From Ariolimax columbianus (taxonomy: Eukaryota; Mollusca; Gastropoda; Stylommatophora; Arionidae), in assembly GCA_036924085.1 (NCBI GenBank), contig JAVGWX010000013.1, positions 57,577,652-57,641,651 on the forward strand: 64,000 bases of DNA. The letters are read 5' to 3'. A program made the translations under genes and the position numbers. Under the pieces are notes generated by a model. The model did not search any database, was not told the DNA's origin, and saw only the letters and a program-made list of their open reading frames with translations. Positions within the stretch are counted from its first letter, which is position 1. Every line of letters begins with the position of its first letter. Of the stretch, positions 51,190-62,722 are shown one piece after another.

Positions 51190-51445
51190 TTGTTTTTGTT
51201 TGTCCTTGTGTTGGTGTGTGTCTGTGTGTTGGTGTGTGTTGATGTATGTGTGTCTGTGTGTTGGTGTGTGTGTGTGCGTTGGTGTGTGTGTTGGTATGTG
51301 TGTTTGTGTATGTGTGTTTGTCTTTGTGTGTGTGTGTATCTGCATGTTGGTGTGCGTGTGTGTTGGTGTGTGTTGGTGTGTGTGTCTCTTTGTGTGTGTA
51401 ATGTAAGTGTTTGTGTGTTGGTGTGTGTGTTTGTGTGTGCGTGTG

Positions 51446-51480
<35 letters not shown>
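51190..51480. repeat. GT-rich and (TA)n simple repeat
   Basis: GTGTGTTGGTGTGTG-type units, then (TA)14 at 51,450-51,477. Confidence 0.9.
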
Positions 51481-51483
<3 letters not shown>

Positions 51484-51684
51484 TACGCAGTCTAATTATC
51501 CCCAAAGTAGACTGTTTGTTTTGAGAAGTATACCAATAAATTTTGTTTGCCTTATTTCTTCACACATTTTAGGCCGCTATAACCCATAGCGCCGACAGCA
51601 GTACGGGTCAACAGCCGACTCGTGACATGTTACCCCAAACGTGGCTTCCTACAGGGATTGCTCTCTACGGCCACACGAGAACAC

Positions 51685-51935
51685 ATGTCGCTAAGCAAGT
51701 CTGTTCATGTCGCTAAGCAAGTCTGTTCATGTCGCTAAGCAAGTCTGTTCATGTCGCTAAGCAAGTCTGTTCATGTCGCTAAGCAAGTCTGTTCATGTCG
51801 CTAAGCAAGTCTGTTCATGTCGCTAAGCAAGTCTGTTCATGTCGCTAAGCAAGTCTGTTCATGTCGCTAAGCAAGTCTGTTCATGTCGCTAAGCAAGTCT
51901 GTTCATGTCGCTAAGCAAGTCTGGTCATGTCGCAA
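51685..51935. repeat. 22-bp minisatellite, 11 identical copies
   Basis: TGTCGCTAAGCAAGTCTGTT plus CA, from 51,685 to 51,926 with no variation until the last unit (CTGGTCA). The youngest-looking array in the window. Confidence 0.96.
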
Positions 51936-51957
51936 TCTTCGCTTTCAATGGCCAATT

Positions 51958-52028
51958 ATAATTATTATCATCATTATTATTATTATGATTTTTGCTATTA
52001 TTATTTATTATTATTTATTATTATTATG
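51958..52028. repeat. (ATT)n microsatellite
   Basis: ATTATTATTATT with CATC and TTTGCT interruptions. Confidence 0.88.
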
Positions 52029-52620
52029 AGTTCAAGTATTTGGGCAGTATTTTTTTGGCAGACGACTGGATCGACAGGGAAATTGAGAATAGGTGTCAGA
52101 AAGAATCTGTGGTGACTTATCAGCTGTTCCCACTACTTAGACACCCGAGCATTAGTTTGGCAACAAAGCAACAGCTGATAAACAGTATATTTATGCCAAC
52201 TCTGTGCTACCAGTGCCAAACATGGCCTCTGTCCAGCGCACGTGAGAGAAGAATTTTGACGTCTGAAATGAAGTGTTTAAGGAAGGTCATCGGTGTTACC
52301 AGGAAAGACAGAATGCGGAATGACGACATTCTAAGTATGGTCGGCACTACGTGTTGTACAGAATACATTTCCAGGCAGAAAATAAGCTGGTTTGGTCATC
52401 TCATGAGAATGCACCCACATCAACTGCCCCGAATGGCTTAAAATACTGATATATCTAGCTACAGGGCAAGGGGCCGGCCGCGCGGCATGTGAATAGATGA
52501 CATTAGAGTGATTGTGCAGCGACAGGGGCTCACGTTGACCGACGCTACGCGCTTGGCGCAAGATATACGACTTAAGTTCCCAGGGCGATAAACGGCACAA
52601 GTGAAAAGATAACTACTTAC
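52025..52620 (+). mobile_element. L-F LINE C-terminal part
   Basis: From FKYLGSIFLADDWIDREIEN one frame runs 130 codons: VTYQLFPLLRHPSISLATKQ, MPTLCYQCQTWPLSSARERR, EMKCLRKVIGVTRKDRMRND and KISWFGHLMRMHPHQLPRMA. After a stop it continues ARGRPRGM and RQGLTLTDATRLAQDIRLKF. The blocks are those of post-RT regions in endonuclease/reverse transcriptases. The Y-C-QTW replaces the usual YG-ETW. Copies are at 12,853, 14,005 and 57,695. Confidence 0.88.
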
Positions 52621-53049
52621 CAGCATTATTTGTTATTATTTTATTATTCTCTTGTGTTTAAAGAAATGGCATTGTGTACGTGGGTTGAAGATACACAAAT
52701 GTGTGTGTACTTCGCATTTATTGATTACAGAGCTTTAATAACGTACATGTTAAAGCTTATATATATATATGTATAATTCTGTAATTTGTAAGATATATAT
52801 TTGTTATCAAATGTCTGTAAGGTGACTAATGTCCTCTATGAATGCTATTCGAACAAGGTCAGTCGCTTACATTCAAAGTCAAACCTCATGTAACGATTTT
52901 ATTCGTATAACGATGTTGTTTTCAGAAACGATTTGCCAAGTTTATGTCAGGAGTTATCCTCTTATGTAAAGGAAAGATAATACAACTTTCAATTAATAAA
53001 TCCCTCAATCAGAGACTTTACCGCTCTTTGTGGAGCATAGGTTTCAACA
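52621..53049. other. No feature recognised
   Basis: AT-rich with a (TA)n run near 52,760. Confidence 0.45.
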
Positions 53050-53335
53050 TATACACGCCAAGTCTTCCAGTGCTGAGTCATCCGAGCCAGTCATGTCCAC
53101 GTCTTGCCTGCCGCTCTCATATTGCCACCCAGGTCTCTCTTCCATGAATGTTTAGTTTGACCCCTATTCCTCTTGCCCTGTGGACTCCACACCAGAGACT
53201 GTGGTGCAATATTATCAACTAGATTCTGTAATATGTAGCTAATCTAGTGTCTCCTCCGTACGTCATGTTCCGCTGATATCAGTACCACATTGTGATCTTA
53301 TCGTAACATTTCCACCCTTGTAATCTGCGCAGACA
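53050..53335 (-). pseudogene. RTE-like LINE C-terminus
   Basis: The minus strand gives VWSPQGKRNRGQTKHSW, KRDLGGNMRAAGKTWT, a stop, and MTQHWKTWRVYV. This is the tail block WNPQGKRKRGRPKNTWRRDL through KTWTELE and the final W-R. Confidence 0.88.
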
Positions 53336-53384
53336 ACCTTTAACCAAACTCTACCTTTCTCTTAAGTGCCTTTGTTGTTTTTCA

Positions 53385-54970
53385 GGTTACAGAACTATAG
53401 AATAGAACAAACTTTATCTTCAGTTTACAGAACTATAGAATAGAACAAACTTTATCTTTTGTTTACAGAACTATAGAATAGAACAAACTTTATCTTTAGT
53501 TTACAGAACTATAGAATAGAAGAAACTTTATCTTCAGTTTACAGAACTATAGAATAGAACAAACTTTATCTTCAGTTTACAAAACTATAGAATAGAACAA
53601 ACTTTATCTTCCGATTACAGAACTATAGAATAAAACAAACTTTATCTTCAGTTTACAGAACTATAGAATAGAACAAACTTTATCTTCAGATTACAGAACT
53701 ATAAAATAGAACAAACTTTATCTTCAGTTTACAGAACTATAGAATAGAAGAAACTTTATCTTCAGTTTACAGAACTATAGAATAGAACAAACTTTATCTT
53801 CAGTTTACAGAACTATAGAATAGAACAAACGTTATCTTCAGATTACAGAACTATAGAATAGAACAAACTTTATCTTCAGTTTACAGAACTATAGAATAGA
53901 ACAAACTTTATCTTCAGTTTACAGAACTATAGAATAGAACAAACTTTATCTTCCGATTACAGAACTATAGAATAAAACAAACTTTATCTTCAGTTTACAG
54001 AACTATAGAATAGAACAAACTTTATCTTCAGATTACAGAACTATAAAATAGAATAAACTTTATCTTCAGTTTACAGAACTATAGAATAGAACAAACTTTA
54101 TCTTCAGTTTACAGAACTATAGAATAGAACAAACTTTATCTTCAGTTTACAGAACTATAGAATAGAACAAACTTTATCTTCAGATTACAGAACTATAGAA
54201 TAGAACAAACGTTATCTTCAGTTTACAGAACTATAGAATAAAACAAACTTTATCTTCAGTTTACAGAGCTATACAATAGAACAAACTTTATCTTCAGTTT
54301 ACAAAACTATGGAATAGAACAAACTTTATCTTCAGTTTACAGAACTATAGAATAGAACAAACTTTATCTTCAGATTACAGAACTATAGTATAGAACAAAC
54401 TTTATCTTCAGTTTACAGAACTATAGAATAGAACAAACTTTATCTTCAGTTTACAGAACTATAGAATAGAACAAACTTTATCTTCAGATTACAGAACTAT
54501 AGAATAGAAAAAACTTTATCTTCAATTTACAGAACTATAGAATAGAACAATCTTTATCTTCAGTTTACAGAACTATAGTATAGAACAAACTTTATCTTCA
54601 GTTTACAGAACTATAGAATAGAACAAACTTTATCTTCAGATTACAGAACTATAGAATAGAACTTTATCTTCAATTTATAGAACTATAGAATAGAACAAAC
54701 TTTATCTTCAGTTTACACAACTATAGAATAGAACAATCTTTATCTTCAGTTTACAGAACTAAAGAATAGAACAAACTTTATCTTCAGTTCACAGAACTAT
54801 AGAATAGAACAAACTTTATGTTCAGATTACAGAACTATAGAATAGAACAAACTTTATCTTCAGTTTACAGAATTATAGAATAGAACAAACTTTATCTTCA
54901 GTTTACAGAACTATAGAATAGAACAAACTTTATCTTCAGATTACAGAACTATAGAATAGAACAAACTTTA
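53385..54970. repeat. 38-bp minisatellite, ~42 copies, largest array
   Basis: TTTACAGAACTATAGAATAG plus AACAAACTTTATCTTCAG. A joint variant (CCGATTACAG followed by AATAAAACAAAC) occurs near 53,611 and 53,953, 342 bp or 9 units apart. Single-base variants (AGATTACAG, AGAAGAAAC, AACGTTATC) are dispersed by block copying. One unit near 54,655 is shortened. Confidence 0.96.
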
Positions 54971-55074
54971 CATTTTTGATTTGCTGATAATTAAATCTTC
55001 CTTTTTTTCCAGAAGGTTCCAATAAAAACTTCTCTCGACTATTGTATTCTTGACATCATTGTTTGTACCTCTTA

Positions 55075-55155
55075 TTGTTGTTGTTGTTGTTGTTGTTGTT
55101 GTGAATGTCCACAATGAGTAGGTTTATTCTTTTATGCACCTGAAAAAGATTACTT
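55075..55155 (-). mobile_element. E2 tail fragment
   Basis: (TTG)n followed by TGTCCACAATGAGTAGGTTT and ATTCTTTTATGCACCTGAAA is the E2 3' end in reverse (compare ACTCATTGTGGGCATT with CAA tail). Confidence 0.65.
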
Positions 55156-55189
55156 GGGAAAAGTGACAATAAACCACGTGTGTAGATAC

Positions 55190-56045
55190 AAATAAAGGAT
55201 CAACTACCCGAACAGGTACAGAGGATTTCCGAATCTAGGTCATATTATAAAGGAAGATGGCAGCTGTGAAAAAGAAAACACAATGAGAATAAGCATGGCC
55301 AAGATGGTATTGGGCAACAGGCAAAACATACTGACAGATAAATCAGAATTATTTTTTTTTTAATTTTTCGTTCGCGTTATTTCTCTATTCCCCAAATGCG
55401 GTGTGCGTGGCACTATGGTTTTTATTTTGCGACTGTCGGCCCGGTGCATCCGACTTCAGTACGCATTTTATGTGAAGGTCTGTTTCCTCCTGCATTTTTT
55501 AAGGGTTTGCTTCCCCGGGGTAACGGCCGGTGCTGTGATGGGGATCGAACCCAGCACCTTCGGATAATGAGCCGTGCCACTAAACCACTAGCCCACGCGG
55601 TCCCCAATCAGAATTTGAAATGAGAATTGTCAGAATTGTCTTTATAGCTCAGTAACATGGACAATGAATAACAAGTTGGAAAAGAGTATTGAAGCCTTCG
55701 AAATGTGGGTATATAAAAGATATGGTCGCATTTCTTGGAAAGAGAAGAAAACAATTTTGGAGGTATTGAAAAAGTTGGGGATGAAAATAAAATGAATGAC
55801 TGAAATCAGTGTTAGACAGTTATGTTATTTTGGTCATATAACAAGACATACCTCCTTGTTTAAGACCATACTAGATGGTAGGGTGAAAGGCAGTCGTTCA
55901 AGAAGCAGACAACGTTTTAAGTGGGTGGATAACATCAGGTGATGGACTGGAAAAAGTATGTCAGACTGCACAATTACTGCAAGAGATAGAGTACACTGGA
56001 GATCCATTGCAGCGGACCTTCGATGCAGAGATGGCACCTGAACTG
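55190..56045 (+). pseudogene. LINE C-terminal part split by an S1 insertion
   Basis: FRNLGHIIKEDGSCEKENTM and RISMAKMVLGN before the S1. After it, SSVTWTMNNKLEKSIEAFEM-like sequence, a WVYKRYGRISWKEKK block, and SVRQLCYFGHITRHTSLFKT with RVKGSRSRRQRFKWVDNIR. The order matches post-RT blocks of an RTE-like LINE: F-YLG-I-DG, ETWT-IEAFEMW, R-L-GHI-R and GRRGR-R-W. Confidence 0.82.
55351..55605 (-). mobile_element. S1 SINE with 10-bp target duplication
   Basis: AATCAGAATT flanks it at 55,341-55,350 and 55,606-55,615. On the minus strand GGGGACCGCGTGGGCTAGTG (head), GGTTCGATCCCCATCACAGC (B-box), the core TGAAGTCGGATGCACCGGGC, and an A-rich tail at the left edge. Confidence 0.95.
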
Positions 56046-56325
56046 AACTGAAGTGGACATTAAGTGGCGGGCTGCAGTAGCTTTTCTCACATCCCGAGCT
56101 TGCTGATGAAAGTGGTAGCTGTCCTCCAGGTGGATGTGATATGCTTGGCTTCATCTGCGTGTCGCTCACTACTACAAGGATCACGTCAATCCCCCACTTC
56201 TTTAGCCAGACTGCCATGACGAACAGTCCGTTTCAATGGAGGGCTACGTGGAGGTCGAATTGAGGGTCCCCCTAGATGTCTACGCTGCTACCAAGATATC
56301 AGAAGTACTCCACGTTCTCAAGGAG
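56046..56325 (-). mobile_element. E2 right flank, inverted, without array
   Basis: TAAGTGGCGGGCTGCAGTAG, CTTTTCTCACATCCCGAGC, TTGCTGATGAAAGTGG, TGTCGCTCACTACTACAAGG and CCAGACTGCCATGACGAACA are the E2 flank blocks in reverse order. Confidence 0.82.
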
Positions 56326-56354
56326 GGTCTACTAAAACTGTTGCAATATAACTA

Positions 56355-56850
56355 AGCAGAGAGAGAGAGATAGAGAGAGAGAGAATTAGAGAGAGCGATA
56401 GAGAGAGATAGAGAGAGAGAAAGAGAGAAAGAGAGATATATAGAGAGAAAGGGAGAGATATAGAGAGAGAAAGAGAAAGAGAAAAAGAGAGAGAGAAAGA
56501 GAGAAATAGAGACAGATAGAGAGAAAGATATATATATATATATAGAGTGCGATAGAGAGAGAGGGAGAGAGAGGTAGAGAAAGAGAGAGAGATAGAGAGA
56601 TAGAAGAGAGATATATAAAGAGAGAGACAGAGAGATCGAGATAGAGACATAGATATAGAGCTAACGAGAGAGAAAGAGAGATAGATATATATATAGAGAG
56701 AGAGAGACAGAGATAGTGAGGCAGAGAGATAGAGATAGAGAGAGAGATAGAGAGAGAGATACAGAGAGATAGAGAGAGAGTGATAGAGATTGAAAGAGAG
56801 AGTTAGAGAGAGAGAGAGAGAGTGAGTGAGAGATAGAGAGAAGCCAAGTG
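56355..56850. repeat. (GA)n / GATA low-complexity tract
   Basis: Almost pure purine AGAGAGAGATAGAGAG for ~500 bp with scattered ATATAT. Mirror-symmetric purine runs could form triplex DNA. The L/S-rich minus-strand frames are artefacts. Confidence 0.93.
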
Positions 56851-56869
56851 CACATTAAGACAGAATACT

Positions 56870-57330
56870 AATTCCATTTAAAGAAGTACGAAAATGGCGC
56901 ACACCGAAGGCAGAGAATTGGAATTAGATAACAGGATGGAGAGAGAGTTTAAGAAAAGAATGATGAGTTTAACGATGATGAAGAAATACGCGTGACAAAA
57001 GCGCAGAGAGAGAAACATTTAAAAAATAAACAAGAGAAAGGACAGACAGACAACAAAGTCGAACACACAGAAACAGCGGTTGAAGAGACCAGCTCGAGGA
57101 TTAGAGAAATAATGACTACATGTCCACTTCCCATTTCCCATCTTGGATTCCCGCTGGGAAAACAAAGACTTGGAGTGCTGGGGAAGATCGATACTCCTAT
57201 TAAATACAATAACCGAAACCAACCAGGGCAGGAAAGTATGACACTGTGCTATGATTGGTGGATCAAGCGAAACCTTAGTCGCAGTCAACTTGTAGGATGT
57301 TGTCTTTGATCTGGTCGATTATTGGTCAGA
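56870..57330 (+). other. Unrecognised open frame, 56,992-57,309
   Basis: A 105-codon frame begins MTKAQREKHLKNKQEKGQ and includes a charged N-terminal half followed by ISHLGFPLGKQRLGVLGK. The codons upstream (56,890-56,990) are also lysine/glutamate-rich in another frame. I do not recognise it. It could be an eroded TE or exon piece; neither a splice pattern nor homology can be shown. Confidence 0.25.
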
Positions 57331-57694
57331 GCCTCACTAAATCAAGCCCAGTGCAGGTGTTTGGGGTGAGCAAAACAAGCTGGGTTCTCCGTCCGTTAAC
57401 TATATCCGAGACAAGGTAATTAAGTTAGGAAACGTGAGAGTACTCGAGCGGTAGTCCCCTCGTTCATAAAACAAAGTGATTGTGGCATACTGCAGGGCCT
57501 AAGTGGTGCTTGTCTTTGTCAGTGAATGTCAGCCAGTGTCCGTTTCGTGAGGGTGCATTTGAGGATGAGAGTAGTTTTTTGTTTGTTTTACTTTAAGTGT
57601 TTACCTCACTGGTTTCTACTGACTGAGGCACGTATATTCCAGCCCAGACTGCAGTTAATTCGGCAATATTAGGACGCATAAACCAGGGCTATGA
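57331..57694. other. No feature recognised
   Basis: No repeat or TE motif seen. Confidence 0.45.
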
Positions 57695-58388
57695 TGATCA
57701 GTAGAACACCAGGGTCACACAAGATATGTCTAAATGTTTTTATTTTTTATTTTTGCTTTCGCCTTTTTCCCTAATCCCCAAGGTGGTAAGCGTGGTTTTT
57801 ATTTTTGCGCCTGTTGGCCCAGTGCATCCGACTTCAGTATGCATTTTTATGTAACGTTCTGCTTCCTCCTGCATTTTCTAAGGGTTTGCTTCCACTGGGT
57901 AACGATAGTGCTGTGTTGGGGATCGAAACCAGCACTTTCTGGTTGTGAGCCGTGTCACTGAACCACTACCACACGCCATCCCCTAGTCTAAATGATATTG
58001 CTCTTCAACAGGTCCATGCGTTCAAGTATTTGGGCAATATTTTTTCGGCAGCGGTAGGATCGACAAATTGAGACTAGGTGTCAGAAAGCATATGCGATGA
58101 CTTATCAGCTGTCACCACGGCTTAAACACCCGAGCTTTAGTTTGGCAACAAAGCAATAGCTGATAAACAGTATATATATATATATGCCCACTCTGTGTTA
58201 CCAGTGCCAAACATGGCCTCTGTTTAGGGCGCGAGATAGCAGAATTTCGACTTGTGAAATGAAGTGTTTGACTAAAGTCATCGGTGTTACCAAAAGAGAC
58301 AGAATGCGGAACGATCACACTCGAGGTATGGTCAGCACTATCTCTTGTGTCGAATACATTTCCAGGCAGAAAATAAGCTGGTATATTT
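57695..58388 (+). mobile_element. L-F LINE fragment split by an S1 insertion
   Basis: Just after the S1, IALQQVHAFKYLGNIFSAA, then TYQLSPRLKHPSFSLATKQ (one stop), MPTLCYQCQTWPLFRARDSR, CEMKCLTKVIGVTKRDRMRN and CVEYISRQKISW. At KISW the element stops, exactly where the adjoining L-RH begins. The corresponding frame at 52,390 continues FGHLMRM. Confidence 0.88.
57737..57985 (-). mobile_element. S1 SINE with 9-bp target duplication
   Basis: GTCTAAATG flanks it at 57,728-57,736 and 57,986-57,994. The head on the minus strand is GGGGATGGCGTGTGGTAGTG; the B-box is GGTTTCGATCCCCAACACAG, degraded by one base. The tail is A-rich. Confidence 0.92.
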
Positions 58389-58389
58389 A

Positions 58390-59520
58390 TAAACATCCAA
58401 TGCAGGGAAAGGTCAATGAATCAACAACAAAAAACCACATAAAAAGAACAAGCTTCAATCATCTTTCAAAAGCCCTTACAGCCAGGAACAGTGACATCAT
58501 ATCAAAATGTCCAATGACATGGGAAATGATACAAGTATATGAAAATACAGACCAACAGCCCAACTTCACGGTGGAAGTGAAAATACCAGGTTATCGATAG
58601 AAAGGTGGAAGAATCAGACCATGCATTCAGAGAAAAAACCCTAAAGTATATTGGAGATGCCTATCCTCAACCCATGTGGACGCACGTCTACACAGATGAA
58701 TCATCAGAGGACGCATTGAGGAAGGGAGGGGCGAACTCATCATATTTCTACAGGTTGGAACCGTTATAGAAAAAGCAAGTGCTGCCGGGGAGCCCTCGAC
58801 AAATCTAAGAACAGAGCAACAGGCAATAATTGAAGCAGTCAAACTATTGGATGAAAAGGGGTTAAAGGATAACAGAATAGTGTTTTTGTGCGACTGCATG
58901 GACATTTTGCAGGCCACACAAAGAGAACCACGAAATAGTATGGAAAGGGAATTGATATGCCAGCTAAACAAACTCTCAGACCACAATAAAATCACCCTCC
59001 AGTGGATTCCAGCTCACTGCGGCATACCTAGGATTGAATGGGCGGACAGGCTAGCCAGGGAGGGAAGACAAAGAGAATAATTCACCCACCGAGTGTCACT
59101 GCCAGAAGTCAAGGCAAACATCCAAAACAAAATATAAACAACAGTGGATAGAGAGAACAAACAGTAAATACCCACAGGACACAATCAATAGACTGAATAG
59201 GAAACAGTATACCACAATATTTCGCCTCAGAACAGGTCATTGCAGACTAAATGCACACATGCATAAAATGAAAGCAGCACAGACTGCACAATGCACATGT
59301 CAGAGAGGACCCCAGACTCCAGAACACATCCTGCAAACATGTCCACTGCACCAAGACTCCCGTGAGAAGACCTGGCCCGAGGAGAGAAACATACAGGACA
59401 AACTGGGGGGAACCATTGAGGACCTGCGACTGACGTGTCACTTCATGGATGCAGCCCATCTGGTGGCATAAAACGAGCATACGAAACCGAACGCAAAGAA
59501 CAAGAAGAAGAAGAAGAAGC
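58390..59520 (+). mobile_element. L-RH LINE, RNase H region to 3' end
   Basis: A region of about 60 codons (LSKALTARNSDIISKCPMTW) precedes HVYTDESSEDALRKGG (first RNase H Asp). Then NLRTEQQAIIEAVKLLDEKG (Glu), IVFLCDCMDILQA (second Asp changed to C in LCD), LQWIPAHCGIPRIEWADRLA (usual N-E-AD altered), FRLRTGHCRLNAHMHKM, CTCQRGPQTPEHILQTCP and a (GAA)n tail. Several stops and frameshifts. The upstream coding part is the longest seen for this family in the window. Confidence 0.88.
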
Positions 59521-59763
59521 TACAGCACTCTTTTACTACTTTTCTTTTCCAAAGTTGATGCGGGTCCCCCTTTTATAAGTTAAATTCTTTTTTTTATTTT
59601 TTTTTATTTATCATGTAAAAAATATAGTGAAAATGATGTGAAATGTGAAATGATGTGAAATGTTGTGAAATGTATAGCAGTGATTTAATTGAATGCAATG
59701 ATTATGAAGATGATAAAATATATGTAAATAAAAATTAGAATAAAATATTGTATGTGTAAATTA
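59521..59763. other. AT-rich spacer
   Basis: GATGTGAAATGATGTGAAAT short duplication near 59,635; otherwise nothing. Confidence 0.45.
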
Positions 59764-60050
59764 CATCTTCTTCGTCCATCCTCAGATCAAGGTCCCGGTT
59801 TCTCTTACAAAGGACACCGTTGTTTGTAAGACTGTTTTATCTCCATACAGCTTCTGTCTCATATCTGTCTCGGCGCCAGTATTGTTCTCTCTTTTCCTGT
59901 GTGAGCGTGCAGTTTTGTAGGATGTGTTCCACGGTCATGGTATGCTGCCAACATGGACACTTGTCATATTATTACGTGATTTGACGTCTTGCATTTGTCA
60001 TGGGGATCATCAGCGATGACTTCCTCTTGTCCGCCTGGTCTTGATGTCTC
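59764..60050 (-). mobile_element. L-RH LINE 3' end
   Basis: CATCTTCTTCGTCCATCCTC, AAGACTGTTTTATCTCCATA, GTAGGATGTGTTCCACGGTC and CAACATGGACACTTGTC are near-identical to 63,020-63,230. The RNase H part is replaced by the following array. Confidence 0.88.
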
Positions 60051-60585
60051 AGATTACCTTAACTACTCGCTCAGATTACCTTCACTACTCTCTCAGATTA
60101 CCTTCACTACTCGCTCAGATTACCTTCACTACTCTCTCAGATTACCTTCACTACTCGCTCAGATTACCTTCACTACTCTCTCAGATTAACTTCACTACTC
60201 TCTCAGATTACCTTCACTACTCTCTCAGATTACCTTCACTACTCGCTCAGATTACCTTCACTACTCTCTCAGATTACCTTCACTACTCTCTCAGATTAAC
60301 TTCACTACTCTCTCAGATTACCTTCACTACTCTCTCAGATTACCTTCACTACTCTCTCAGATTACCTCCCCTACTCTCTCAGATTACCTTCACTACTCTC
60401 TCAGATTACCTTCACTACTCTCTCAGATTACCTTCACTACTCTCTCAGATTACCTTCACTACTCTCTCAGATTACCTTCACTACTCTCTCAGATTACCTT
60501 CACTACTCTCTCAGATTACCTTCACTACTCTCTCAGATTACCTTCACTACTCTCTCAGATTACCTTCACTACTCTCTCGGATGTT
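60044..60585. repeat. 22-bp minisatellite, ~24 copies
   Basis: CTCAGATTACCTTCACTACT plus CT, with CTCG, TTAACTT and CTCCCCT variants. The first units lie directly at the truncated end of the L-RH fragment. Confidence 0.94.
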
Positions 60586-60711
60586 CTTCCAACCCCAGCC
60601 CGTAAGAACAGTTAGGAGGTGTTGCCTTGTGGTGGTTGTAGAGATGAACAGTTGAGTTTGGGCTGTGCAATACGCAGCAGCACGTGTGAGTTTAATATTC
60701 ACATAGCTTCA

Positions 60712-61010
60712 ACATACAAACAGACACACACATATGTGTACATTCAATCACATGCAGAGCGCGTACATACACACATATGTGTACATTCAATCATGTGCAG
60801 AGCGCCTACATACACACATATGTGTACATTAAATCATGTGCAGAGCGCCTACATACACACATATGTGTACATTCAATCACGTGCAGAGCGCGTACACACA
60901 CACACATATGTGTACATTCAATCACGTGCAGAGCGCGCACATACACACATATGTGTACATTCAATCACGTGCAGAGCGCGTACATACACACATATGTGTA
61001 CATTCTATCA
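60712..61010. repeat. 43-bp minisatellite, 7 copies, with palindrome
   Basis: ACATACACACATATGTGTAC plus ATTCAATCACGTGCAGAGCG plus CGT. Each unit contains the perfect palindrome ACACATATGTGT. Confidence 0.93.
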
Positions 61011-61079
61011 AAGGCAACATCAGTAAACATACAGATAACTTACAGTCACAGATATGCAAATAAACGTGTTAACAGACAC

Positions 61080-61260
61080 ACGCTCATAAAAAACATAACA
61101 TTAGACACGCGTCTTCACACACTAACACACACATATTCATTAAAATTCACACACACACACACACACACATACACACTAATGCACACACACAAATACAAAT
61201 ACACACATACACACTGAGACACAAATATATTTTTAACTCACACTCACATATTCATGAAAA

Positions 61261-61292
<32 letters not shown>

Positions 61293-61478
61293 TATTCATG
61301 AAAACTCACACACACACACACTCACACATATTCATGAATATGTACACACCTTTTCTCACACATATTCTCGAAAACTCACAAACAGTCAATCAAAATACAC
61401 AGAACTCAGACCTACTCACAATTTTATATTCACAGAAACTGACAAAAAAATCTGAAACTTGCACTACAACTGAAAAAC
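61080..61478. repeat. CA-rich region
   Basis: (CA)n runs and a ~50-bp unit with CACATATTCATGAAAACTC repeated three times. Confidence 0.85.
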
Positions 61479-61995
61479 AAACACAAACTCACATGCAAAC
61501 TGTCATCAAAAACACACCAAAAATAAAAACACGCTCACAAAGTCACACGCTCAAACAAAAACACGTTCACATACACATACGTTTAGTCACAAGTAATCAG
61601 ACAGACAAACACAAACTCACATGCAAACTGTCATCAAAAACACACCAAAAATAAAAACACGCTCACAAAGTCACACGCTCAAACAAAAACACGTTCACAT
61701 ACACATACGTTTAGTCACAAGTAATCAGACAGACAAACACAAACTCACATGCAAACTGTCATCAAAAACACACCAAAAATAAAAACACGCTCACAAAGTC
61801 ACACGCTCAAACAAAAACACGTTCACATACACATACGTTTAGTCACAAGTAATCAGACAGACAAACACAAACTCACATGCAAACTGTCATCAAAAACACA
61901 CCAAAAATAAAAACACGCTCACAAAGTCACACGCTCAAACAAAAACACGTTCACATACACATACGTTTAGTCACAAGTAATCAGACAGACAAACA
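61479..61995. repeat. 128-bp repeat, 4 copies, essentially identical
   Basis: CAGACAGACAAACACAAACT, CACATGCAAACTGTCATCAA and CACGTTCACATACACATACG recur at 128-bp spacing (near 61,601, 61,729, 61,857, 61,985). I see no difference between full copies. Confidence 0.93.
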
Positions 61996-62339
61996 CACAC
62001 TCACAAAAACACACACACGCATACATCTCTGATAGTAGAAACAAACTCACAAACGCGCACACGTACAAATTCATCTACACAAACTGACTACTTGACATCA
62101 TTACTTTCACATAATTCACCAAAATACATATACAGCACAGCACGCGTTGAAAGGCGCAGTTGTTCAGGTAAGGGGAAGCCGGTTTCTCTTAATTAACAGC
62201 TGTCATCGTCAAGAGCCGTGCTGACAGACGTTACCATTCTTGTTCTGTGTTGTAGTCCTTCATTTTCGCACTGTCACTATGACCTAGCGTTCCCAGTGTG
62301 TTTCGGTATACGTGTATCCACAAACGTTATGTGAACATG

Positions 62340-62722
62340 GTTGTACGAGAATCAAGTAAGACGAATTTACATAACTTGTATCAGCGTCATTCTGAGAACA
62401 TGGTTTTACAATATTTGTGTCAACGTAAAACTAAGAAGTGGGTTTTAAAGTAATTGTATAAACATAAGTTTATGAAGAGGGTTTTACAACATTTCTGTTA
62501 ACATACATTTATAAAGAGAATGTTACAGTATTCTGGTAACATAAATTTAAGAAGAGAGTTTTAAATTATTTTGCTTTACATAAATTTAAGAATAGAGTTT
62601 TTAATTATTTTGCTCAACATAAATTTAAGAAGAGAATTTTAAATTATTTTGCATTACAGAGATTTCAGAAAAGAGTTTTTAATTATTTTGCTTTACATAA
62701 ATTTAAGAAGAGATTTTTTTAA
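62340..62722. repeat. Diverged ~40-45-bp repeat, ~8 copies
   Basis: CATAAATTTAAGAAGAGAGT plus TTTAAATTATTTTGCTTTA, more diverged to the left, where AACATGGTTTTACAATATTT units are recognisable. Confidence 0.85.

Noticed and set aside
53385..54970. Repeated TTTACAG as an array of splice acceptors or microexons
   Set aside because: The word is part of the 38-bp unit; no donor sites, branch-point spacing or coding phase support exons.
56992..57309. Novel small lysine-rich protein gene
   Set aside because: A single 105-codon frame without known motif, promoter or splice evidence beside a GA tract; listed only as unrecognised.
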